A model generated the notes under the pieces. That model was not told where the DNA came from. It saw only the letters and a list, made by a program, of their open reading frames with translations, and made no database searches. From NCBI GenBank assembly GCA_037893245.1, contig JBAIAA010000776.1, positions 248,001 to 312,000 on the forward strand: a stretch of 64,000 nucleotides of DNA. The letters are read 5' to 3'. Below, piece after piece: positions 36,001 through 44,348 of the stretch. The position numbers and the translations under genes were made by a program. How positions within the stretch are numbered: position 1 is the stretch's first letter; each line of letters starts with the position of its first letter. Source of the DNA: Crossaster papposus (Eukaryota; Echinodermata; Asteroidea; Velatida; Solasteridae).

Positions 36001-37647
36001 ATGACAGGGCATGTGACTTGTGTATCACATGACAGGGCATGTGACTTGTGTATCACATGACAGGGCATGTGACTTGTGTATCACATGACAGTAATATTTG
36101 GTTTTTGTGTGTCTTGCAGGTGATGACTATGACGTTTGTGCCATCTGTCTGGATGATTATGAGGAGGGAGACAAGTTGCGTATCCTTCCATGCAATCATG
36201 GTGAGAATCTTATGACATTCTTCATTTTTCCCCTCGATGTTTTGTTTTTATAACATATGTGACCTGCTCCCACAAAACCAGACATAAGTGGTTATTTTTG
36301 AAAAGTGAGATATTGTTATTCTCATTTAGTACACACCTTCAGCTTTCATTTGGTACCAAAACCACCTTTATACCATACATACTTCCAATTTTATGAGGAT
36401 TTTATTTTGATGTATTTGGGAGATAAATTACCACTATTAGGACACAGTTTCCCTCAATAAATGCATGATTTTTGTACTTTTTCATAAATAAAGTTGATTT
36501 TGTTTAACTTAGGGGTAAAGTATACATATTATTATTATTAAAGAATAAAAAATTACGAAAAACAAAAATCGATGTCCGCCCGATTTTTCATCCCATTTTT
36601 CAACCACATTTTTACTTTAACTTTTTAACTTCTCGAAATAGCCTGTGCGACTTATGTCGGGTTTCGTAGGAGCGGGTCACATATTACAGCCATTGAATTA
36701 CAGCAGCTGGGTAAATTGTGCTTGCTGGTCACCTAATAAACATCTTTTTCAAAAATCAGTCTGTCTGGAAAATCTATTTCCAGACAACTATTTTTGTTTA
36801 TAAAAAAAAAAGTAAGAGATATCTGTGCTCAAATATCTGCTTCTTATTTGGAGGTTGTTTTAGCAAAAATCAATTTCAGGAAAAAAAAAAAAAAAAGTTT
36901 AGGGTCCACAGCCTGCTTCATTTTAAACCACTCGCTTCACACACCATGTACAAAGAGATGAATAACAAGCGCAACAAAAGTATAACAAAAATAAATAAAT
37001 GGAATGAAATGTAAATAAATTGTGGATAGAATTGCTCAACTTTGTCCATAATTTGCCAAATAAAGTGCTGTTTTATTTTTATGTTTGAGAAATTGCTTGT
37101 AATGTTTTATCATCGTTCAGCGTTCCACTGCAAGTGCGTGGACCCCTGGCTGACTAACAACCGGCGCACATGCCCAGTCTGCAAGCGCAAAGTGGTCCCC
37201 TCTGGTGAGGCCGACTCTGACCAGAGCGACTCGGAAGACGAGGACAGCACCGCGAGCCCCACTGAACACACCCCTCTCCTGGCCAGCAACGGTGGCTCCA
37301 ACCACCGAGAGGGCACGGCCGCCGCCAATCCGCAGGTGGATGGGGCATGGGGGGGAGAAGACCGCGCCTCTCCGGTCCACCTGGTCGATGCCTCCACCGC
37401 GATGACCGGAAGCCACAGCGACGACGAAAGCGCCGATACGATCCAGCGAAACCTGTCTCGCTCCCCTATCAACGATTTGGTGCACAGCGTCGATATTGTC
37501 ACCCCGACGTTACACGCCGTGCCCGAGGATCGACTGGACACCACGCCCAATCACGAATCAGTCGATGACGCACTCCCCACCGTCGTAATTGTGGACGAGA
37601 ATAACGCTCCCCTGCCCGATCAAGACAAATCAGACAATGAGGCTTGA
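30076..37647 (+). CDS. RNF13: RNF13/RNF167-like PA-TM-RING E3 ubiquitin ligase
   Basis: Exons: 30076-30177, 30406-30486, 30737-30862, 31479-31569, 32102-32183, then either 33076-33181 or 33928-34033, then 35313-35406, 36120-36200, 37121-37647. With one of the two alternative exons the protein is 429 residues (vertebrate RNF13 about 380). Residues 13-30 are a signal peptide (hydrophobic run ending PSVVLG). Residues about 40-160 are the lumenal PA domain ([35 protein letters not shown]). A single membrane helix lies at about 172-195. The cytosolic RING-H2 has C234, C237, C252, H254, H257, C260, C272 and C275 with the DPWL helix. The acidic tail has TEHTPLL (about 302-308), the dileucine signal that in human RNF13 binds AP-3 and directs the protein to endolysosomes. 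Known family role: membrane E3 ligase of the endolysosome and inner nuclear membrane. The start ATG sits in GTCATGG, just 3' of a likely acceptor (TTGACAG ending at 30066), so a 5' UTR exon probably lies upstream. Its neighbour is profilin, as in vertebrates. RNF13 and RNF167 are vertebrate duplicates; I cannot separate them here. Confidence 0.97.
31246..31320 (+). repeat. tRNA-like SINE head
   Basis: GGCTCAGTTGGTAGAGCACC, CGGAACGGCAATCTGG and GGTTCGACTCCCGC give D, anticodon and T arms; the implied anticodon would be GGC (Ala) but lacks the usual T33. A second, shorter tRNA-like stretch follows at about 31380-31440. Confidence 0.55.
31587..31680 (+). repeat. (GACTAC)n hexanucleotide array
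   Basis: About fifteen GACTAC units start 17 bases after the RNF13 donor at 31570. Confidence 0.96.
31682..31940 (+). repeat. (TTTTTGCC)n array passing into (TTTTGCC)n
   Basis: Roughly 26 octamers, then about eight heptamers that differ by one T. It directly abuts the GACTAC array. Lys-rich or Phe-rich open frames here are artefacts. Confidence 0.96.
32467..32698 (+). mobile_element. TTAA-type MITE (family T)
   Basis: CCAGTTCGCGCCGG and CCGGCGCGAACTGG ends form a perfect 14-bp inverted repeat, with TTAA on both sides (32463-32466, 32699-32702). It lies in the RNF13 intron just before the alternative exon pair. Confidence 0.9.
32796..32894 (-). mobile_element. TTAA-type MITE fragment (family T)
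   Basis: Keeps the right end CCGGCGCGAACTGG plus TTAA (32895-32898) and the CATCGGCCTGAACCCG block. The left half is missing. Confidence 0.8.
33076..33181 (+). CDS. RNF13: RNF13 alternative membrane-helix exon, version A
   Basis: This 106-nt exon has acceptor TTCTTCTAG and donor GTAAGT. Its first base completes a glycine codon left by the exon ending at 32183, and it ends on a complete ATG codon. It encodes 35 residues, including DEFSFS, YLVPF and IVGLC, and ending in CFM. By my recall of vertebrate RNF13 (DFSLPLEYYLIPFLIIVGIC) this version is the closer match. It has the same length, phase and layout as version B at 33928-34033. Because 106 is not a multiple of three, using both or neither breaks the frame. 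Confidence 0.88.
33928..34033 (+). CDS. RNF13: RNF13 alternative membrane-helix exon, version B
   Basis: This 106-nt exon has acceptor GTCGTACAG and donor GTGAGT, with entry and exit phases identical to version A. It encodes 35 residues (starting AKVTLTP, with [11 protein letters not shown] in the middle and FAIYM at the end). It aligns without gaps to version A and shares 8 of 35 residues (K2, S10, F11, L17, P19, F20, C27, M35). The helix is richer in Phe, Thr and Ser. Splicing A to B puts the following exon out of frame, with a stop at 35369-35371, before the RING. Skipping both gives a stop in the same exon. I infer a mutually exclusive pair. Confidence 0.85.
35640..36095 (+). repeat. nested tandem repeats before the RNF13 RING exon
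   Basis: A block of about 185 bases (GGTAACCCGGACTTGCATTC onward) occurs twice (35642, 35830). Each contains a 28-bp minisatellite (TGTGTATCACATGACAGGGC plus ATGTGACT): about three units in the first block and about six in the second. The array ends some 30 bases before the acceptor of the exon at 36120. Confidence 0.92.
36259..36680. mobile_element. GTGACC-type MITE (family B), intact ends
   Basis: GTGACCTGCTCCCACAAAAC at the left and TTTCGTAGGAGCGGGTCAC at the right. At 422 bp it equals family A in length, and the ends are related, so the two are probably subfamilies. In the RNF13 intron between the two RING exons. Confidence 0.85.
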
Positions 37648-37993
37648 ACTTTGAACTTTGACACCTAAGTGTCGTGGTGTGTATAGAATACCGATCCCCT
37701 GCCCTATCAAGACAAATCAGACAATGAAGTTTGAACTTTGACACCCAGGTGTCGTGGTGTGTATAGAATAACGCTCCCCTGCCCTATCAAGACAAATCAG
37801 ACAATGAGGTTTGAACTTTGACACCCAGTTGTCGTGGTGTGTATAGAATAACGCTCCCCTGCCCTATCAAGACAAATCAGTCAATGAGGTTTGAACTTTG
37901 AACTTTGACACCCAGGTGTCGTGGTGTGTATAGAATAACGCTCCCCTGCCCTATCAAGACAAATCAGTCAACGAGGTTTTAACTTTGAAACCC
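37605..37993 (+). repeat. ~80-87 bp tandem copies of the RNF13 coding end
   Basis: Five units, each with CTCCCCTGCCCTATCAAGAC, AAATCAGACAATGAGG, the position of the stop codon, and GTGTCGTGGTGTGTATAGAA. The first unit is the real C-terminal coding sequence ([13 protein letters not shown] and stop); the rest are 3' UTR copies. Unit length varies where TTTGAAC is doubled. Confidence 0.94.
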
Positions 37994-38455
37994 AGGACAA
38001 GTTCGTCACAAGTTCGTCACGAGTTCGTCACGAGTCCGTCACGAGTCCGTCACGAGTCCGTCACGAGTCCGTCACGAGTCCGTCACGAGTCCGTCACGAG
38101 TCCGTCACGAGTCCGTCACGAGTCCGTCACGAGTCCGTCACGAGTCCGTCACGAGTCCGTCACGAGTCCGTCACGAGTCCGTCACGAGTCCGTCACGAGT
38201 CCGTCACGAGTCCGTCACGAGTCCGTCACGAGTCCGTCACGAGTCCGTCACGAGTCCGTCACGAGTCCGTCACGAGTCAGTCACGAGTCAGTCACGAGTC
38301 AGTCACGAGTCAGTCACAAGTCAGTCACAAGTCAGTCACAAGTCAGTCACAAGTCAGTCACAAGTCAGTCACAAGTCAGTCACAAGTCAGTCACAAGTCA
38401 GTCACATGTCCGTCACAAGTCCGTCTCAAGTCCGTCTCAAGTCCGTCTCAAGTAT
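37994..38455 (+). repeat. 11-bp minisatellite in the RNF13 3' region
   Basis: About 26 units of GTCCGTCACGA, then a block of about 12 units of GTCAGTCACAA and its variants, and a few GTCCGTCTCAA. The 159-residue open frame through it arises from the 33-base (three-unit) period and is not a gene. Confidence 0.96.
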
Positions 38456-39855
38456 ATATTATAAGCTGGCTACAACTCGGCCACAAATCATCCAGTCCTG
38501 TGACGAACTATTCAAATGAATTGTTACAAAGGGACTCCTTTGTAATTTATTAAAACTGTAGTACTTGTGGTATATATTTGTGACCAACTAAAATATAACC
38601 CCGCCATATTGACTGGACGCATTCATAAAATAATTTTGAGTGTAAAAATTATGATGAACGTGATATCTACCATTAACAACTGTAATTATTTTTTTTCTGA
38701 AGCAAAGTAAAAGTTATTGAAGTTTATTAATGTAAAGTTGATATAAGGTACATATGTTGTGATATTCTAATTATATATTTCCAAAAAGAAAATTCTAAAA
38801 TTGCATTTGCATATTACCTTATACTGCTTTTAATGTTAGAATTAAAAAAAAGTTAACATGGATGTTAAACAAAAAAATCACACAGTATTAAAGACGGGTT
38901 ATACGGGAAAAGGAACGTGAATTTGTGACGCTGCTAAAGTTGGACACATTTTTACTCTGACAAATTTTGCAGTGAATGTCATTTGATACCAAGTTTTAGC
39001 ATTAATTTTCACATGAAAAATGGACTAGAATTTAGTGGGTGTTTTTTTTTTTGGGAGGGGGGGATGGGACAGATTGCACATTAGTTTGGTATGTCTCACG
39101 TTCGAATCCTATTCAGGTTTTTCTGCTGAAAGTTAGTTTAATGACTAGTTTTTCTAAATATTTCAGGTTAACTGTTTAAACTTAAAATCATTTACAGACT
39201 CACTGATTGTAGGCTTTAATACTGAACCATAGAAAGGTCTACTAACAGTAACCTGTTAAGAATATTATTGTTGTTTTTGTTGTTGATATAAAGACAATTT
39301 ATGATAATGTAATATTTCTTTTCGTTTTTCTTTTCAAACTATTTTTTCTCTCAAATCCATCAACATTCAACCAAGTGTTTTGTTGGAATCTGTCAGGATT
39401 TTTACCAGTAATCTAATATTGTGCTTTACATGGGTGAAGTATACCATATGGTGTTGGAATTTGCAAGGATAAGAAAGGTGAGGCTAGTTTAGCATGGTTG
39501 GGGGTTTAAGATCTGATTTGAAGTTGAATTTAACATTTTGAAAGTTTGAGAACCTGTATTGTTTGAATGCTGCCTGAAATCCCTGATTGCACATATTTAG
39601 TACAGACTTTTATTGTAAACTTAGAAATTGGTATTATTTCTGTTGTGGTACATGTCTATATCCATCATCAGATTATGTATCAATTTCGTTTTTGAAGGCA
39701 GTTTGTCAAAATTGTTATTTCAAATAATCAAGAATTATATATTTTGTTGTTCCATAATTATTGGAATATGCATACGACTACATACTTGAAGATATAAGCC
39801 CATTGTATATTCTTTTTTCCCGCTTTTTTTTTCTTCGCTTTTTTCTAACACAAAT
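38456..39855. other. RNF13 3' flank, AT-rich
   Basis: No gene or known repeat recognised. It probably includes the RNF13 3' UTR end; an ATTAAA near 38886 is a weak poly(A) candidate. Confidence 0.4.
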
Positions 39856-40277
39856 GTGACCTGTTCCAACGAAACCCGGACAAAGTCGACTTTTTAGTTT
39901 TTCAGATTTTGCTTTTTTCAAATTCTCTAGGTTCTCAGCTTTAAAATGATGTATCATTTACATATGTACCCCCACCCTATCTTCCCTGGGGTCTGGATTT
40001 AGTGATAAAACCCTGACAACCTAATTATGAGATAAACAGCTTTGAAGTTCAGAAAAGCGTATTATTTCTATACACAAATGTTTCACAAAATTGACCAAAA
40101 AACACACTTCTGGTAGACGGAATTTGTTCAAATTTGAGGAGATTGTAGATTAATAGTAAGTGACTTAGGAAAACCTAAAATCTCAAAATGGTAAAATCCA
40201 TCCCGAAATTACTTCAGGAGTACATTGTGACAAAACACATTGTGCGACTTTGTCCGGGTTTCGTTGGAACAGGTCAC
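39856..40277 (+). mobile_element. MITE family A, intact
   Basis: GTGACCTGTTCCAACGAAAC and its mirror GTTTCGTTGGAACAGGTCAC form the ends of a 33-bp inverted repeat; 422 bp in total, no coding capacity. It is nearly identical to the copy at 48815-49229. Confidence 0.92.
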
Positions 40278-40872
40278 AAATTAACATTAATGCATAAACT
40301 TGTGTAAAACAGATGAAACTTCTGTTTTTTAACGATAACACTTTTGTAAACAGTAATTTTGCAGATTTTTATGACTTGTAACACAAAATATTGTTTGTAA
40401 AGATCTGAGTTTGCTGCTATTAGGGTGATTTTTATGAAAAGTATTGCATTATTTGTGTACGGTATAAATTGGTAATGCATTGTGCACATCTTAATAGGTA
40501 AAGAAAGGAGATAGGAATTATTAAACTTATACACAATCTATGCCAATTTGTTTAAACAAATTATTGTGCTGGTAATTTGTACAAAGTTCATTTAAATGAA
40601 TTGTATATTTAAATTGTTTGAGAGCGATAGATTGGTTTGGATAACCATTCTGAATCAATTATATAAAGTAGATTATGGGTTTTGTTTGGGCCTGTCCCAA
40701 CTATGTAAACATCCCCCAACTACCACTGACTCCGCCCCCAATACGCTAATTGCTGAATAGTATTAGTATTTCACGTTGAACAAAATTACGTTTTTCTTTG
40801 TAAGCTGAATGGAGGTTAGGAAAAATGCTTTAAAAAAGGAGAAAATGTTTTTCTAACTTTTGTTTTCAACTG

Positions 40873-40993
40873 TAATGAACCGCGCGCGGTAAAAGTTGAA
40901 GACGATATTTGTTTGCAACGCCCCCTACTTTCGCTCTGCAGAAGGCGTTGCAAAAAAAGTCGTCTGCTAATAAAATGCGCGCGCGGTTCATTA
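40873..40993. mobile_element. palindromic MITE-like element in the profilin promoter
   Basis: TAATGAACCGCGCGCG at the left is mirrored by CGCGCGCGGTTCATTA at the right. Inside, TTTGCAACGCC is mirrored by GGCGTTGCAAA. The whole 121 bp can fold into one stem-loop, about 250 bases before the profilin ATG. Confidence 0.82.
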
Positions 40994-41106
40994 AAGTTAG
41001 AAACCAGACTGCATAAACTTTGTTTTATACATGCCAACGCGGCCGGTACCAGACGTACTTTGCCATTATTTTCGTTAAATTCAAGTTTGCACGCACCCGC
41101 GTACAG

Positions 41107-41113
41107 TATATAG
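41107..41113 (+). promoter_or_regulatory. possible TATA box of profilin gene
   Basis: TATATAG, in CAGTATATAGTAG, lies about 130 bases upstream of the profilin ATG and is followed by no other start codon in a competing reading frame of note. Distance would allow a short 5' UTR. This is motif evidence only. Confidence 0.3.
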
Positions 41114-41239
41114 TAGTACACGTATACGTGTGTGTACCGTCAACAATTGCCGGTCAAAAAAGAACAGGGTTGCGGTCGAGTTGGGCCAGGATTTTCTGTC
41201 ATTTCTCTGCAGAAAATTTGAGTTGAAAGGGGGAGGAAT

Positions 41240-44152
41240 ATGTCTTGGGACGCGTACAAGGATTCCCTGGATAGCTACTACGTGGCGGAAGTCAAGAAGC
41301 GGGGCGAGAAGGGGTCGAGTAAGCTCACCCACGTCGGGATATTTGGACTAGGCGACGGCAACCCGTGGATGTCGACCAACAAGAAGTGGTCGTTAGCGGT
41401 AAGTGCACATGCATTTCTAAAAAATACAAATGGTTGAAGATTCAGTCGCAAGTTTAAAGTAGCCACATAATTGCTGAGTGATATATGATTATTTGATTAA
41501 ACAGTTTTTGATTTTATATATTTTGGGCCGGTTTCCTACAGTTTAGTTTCATTTAAATGTTGGGCACCGGAGGGGGGGAGGGTCGTACTTCCAACGGGAC
41601 GATGTCTTACATTTTTGGAGGTAGGGCGGGAGGGGACCAGGTGACTGTCAGTCAGAGTAAGAACAACAATAAACTTTTAGAAGTTTAGGTCTATCCAGAA
41701 TTTTGTTCGCCAACGTTCGCCAACGTTGCAAAAGTATCAACTCGGTCGTCTGTATTAAAGTAACACTTGGCTGTCGATTGAGGGCACTTTATTAACACAC
41801 TCATAAATTGCAGATTACATATTATTAGGCCTATAGATGTCCCTGTCTCTTTCTGACTCGTGACTCTGGAGGATTTTTTGTTTAAAAAAATGTAAAATTG
41901 CAAATATTTAAGTGTTGTGGAGAATAGACTTAATTACAAACAGCTGAGCTACATAAACCAGTAATTGTAACCCCAACTGTGCAAGTCCCAGCACAGTTCA
42001 TCAGGTGGAAAGGTCTGCTACACTTTGATGCATTTGGTTGTCAACACCAGTTCATTAACACTAAACAGCCAAGTTCAAGAGGCTATTGAGAGCTGCATGT
42101 ACAGTATAGTCTCCCTTGAGCAATGCCAGATATGGATCCTGCTCTGTTGGGTGATCACTAACTGATGCAGTTTTGGCCTTGAGAATTTTGACCTGATGGA
42201 TCTCATTGCAAAGGTGACGCATGTTGCTGCATCTGACAGAGTTCTAGCCGAAATACCCTGGAGAGATACATGTAGTATTTGTTACCGGTACCTAATTATA
42301 TTTTTTTTAACCTTCAGCTTTTTTGAATTTTGGGCTTAATAATATAATTTTAAGCTTCTTTGAATTATATATTTTTTCCTTTATAAAAAAGGGTTAACAC
42401 TGTGGCCCTAAGCCTAAAGGCTTACCACCTGAAAATAGGTTTCATATTTATGGTAATATGTAAAATCATAACCGTTTCATAATTTTTTTTTCTTTTCAGG
42501 TCAGTGCTAATGAAATTATGATGATCGTCTCGTCTTTTACCCAAGCACAGAATCCCCTGGGGGGCACCGGAATTAAGATAGGACCAATGAAATTCATGTA
42601 CTTGCGCAACGACGAAACAACGATATATGGCAAGAAGAAGGGGATAGGGGCGTTGTGCATTTACAAGTCAAAAACAGGTGAGGTCAAAGGTCGGGAGTTG
42701 AATTAATGCTAGAATTAACTGATTGAGTACTTGAGTTACAGGTACAAGTAAAAAAGAACAAAAGGTTTAGGAAAAGTGATATAGAGCCATGTGGACATGG
42801 TTCAACGAAAAACCACCCGACCCCCCCCCCCCCCCCCCCCACCACACACCTACAAAAACAAAACAAAACAAAAAAACAAACTTTCAAAGTCTTATTTTTG
42901 TGCTCCAAAAGTCCTACTTTTGTCCTTTTTTTAGGTGAAAATGTTGATCGTACTGTGCCACTTTTTCATTTGGGTATGCTTGAAGCCTGAAATTGCTGTA
43001 TGTTCGAGTGTATACATGTACATCAAGTCATGTTTTGCCATATAAATGACTGAAGATCCACTATTGTGTTTCCCTTTGTTCCTTTACTATAACCTGACCC
43101 CATAGACTTATCGTACACTAATAATTACGAAAAAGGAACAAATTCAACAAAAGACGAACGTCGTCCGAGGTCTGAAAGGATCTATTGTTCACCTATTGTG
43201 CTTCTGTCCTTTGGGGGTAGTACATGAACATTTGTAGGTACACATGTACATGTACTTGACATACAAATGTTTACATTCAAGACATTCATGTGGTTCTAAT
43301 TGCAGTTGTCTCAATAATGCTGTCCTGAACCTCTCTATAGTGCAGCAATATGTCACTGTGAATTTTCTGTACAAGAGATACATCCTCTTGTTAATGTCAT
43401 TTAACCAACCATGTTAGCAACTGGACACCTTATGGTTGTGGCTGCAGGGTAGCCACAGCATGTGTACAATGTAGCCTGGCTACCATTGGGCCAATATGAA
43501 GAATGTACACAGCCCAGTCCCATTGCATGCATGTACACAGAACAGATGTGTCTGAATGGTTTGACTGTTGAAAGACAGTTGCCAGAAACTAAATTTGTAA
43601 ATTTAGGATCAATTAGACAAGATTTAGTTTATCATGTGTGTAAAAGTTAAACTGCATTCTCTAAAATAGAAGCTAAATTTATGCAAATTTTCTATTGCCC
43701 CCCCCCCCCCCCCCCCCATTTTCAGTTGTGGAAAAGTTTTGATGAAACTGAATGCATTGTAATAACAGTGTGTTGTTTATTGACCTGCGGTGTATACTTG
43801 TTACAAACTACACTGTGTATGCATATCATGCCTGCAGCAAAAAATGGGGAGTAATTGCACTAAAGTATCCAGCTTATGGACAAGAACCAGGTTAAAAAAG
43901 AATTGGGGGCTCGAATACGCAGGAATTGTACCCTGCATACAATACATGTATGTGAAAATTGTTTGCGTGTGCTTGTACTATTTTACCATTGATATTTATT
44001 GATTTGTGATTTTGATCGGGCTTGTCTCGTCCTTTTTCGTCTTCGGCCGTCCAGCCCTTTTGGTTGTCATCGCCCAGGAGGGCGCCCAAGCTGGCGACCT
44101 AAACAATGCCACCATCAAGCTAGGAGATTACCTGGTGAAAAGCGGCATGTGA
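41240..44152 (+). CDS. PFN: profilin
   Basis: Three exons, 41240-41398, 42500-42677 and 44055-44152, give 144 residues, the usual profilin length. The N-terminus MSWDAYKDSL is the classic profilin start that helps form the poly-proline site with the C-terminal helix (here LGDYLVKSGM). The middle and C-terminal parts carry KFMYLRNDETTIYGKKKG, GIGALCIYKSKTALLVVI and an AQAGDLNNA loop, matching the animal profilin fold. Profilin binds G-actin, proline-rich proteins such as formins and VASP, and phosphoinositides in the cytosol, and promotes nucleotide exchange and filament growth. Introns follow codon 53 (phase 0) and codon 112 (phase 1). A TATA-like TATATAG at 41107-41113 lies about 130 bases before the ATG. 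A palindromic element sits further upstream at 40873-40993. An AATAAA at 44343-44348 could be the poly(A) signal. Confidence 0.95.
42821..42840 (+). repeat. poly-C tract
   Basis: Twenty consecutive C in profilin intron 2. Confidence 0.95.
43698..43717 (+). repeat. poly-C tract
   Basis: About twenty C in profilin intron 2, 0.9 kb from the previous tract. Confidence 0.95.
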
Positions 44153-44342
44153 TCCGTCCCGTCTAAACTGCAATTTGTTACCATTGGGGTACCCTTCTTT
44201 TTCTTAATGTTGGCCACAAATCTATCAGTTATTGCTTAGTTGGCACAAGTCAGATTTATCTCAACAATTTGTTTTTCTTCTTCTTATAGTATTGCCTTAT
44301 TACGACTTTATAAAAAAAGCGGCTACAAGTAATTACATTTTT

Positions 44343-44348
44343 AATAAA
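44343..44348 (+). terminator. candidate poly(A) signal of profilin
   Basis: AATAAA lies 190 bases after the profilin stop codon, in AT-rich DNA. Other signals occur much further down (for example near 47058), so 3' UTR length is uncertain. Confidence 0.4.

Noticed and set aside
37605-37993. CRISPR-like or operon-like repeats
   Set aside because: Units are contiguous without unique spacers and derive from the RNF13 coding end in a eukaryotic gene.
37985-38464. 159-residue repetitive open frame after RNF13
   Set aside because: Created by the 11-bp array (33-base reading period) downstream of the stop codon.
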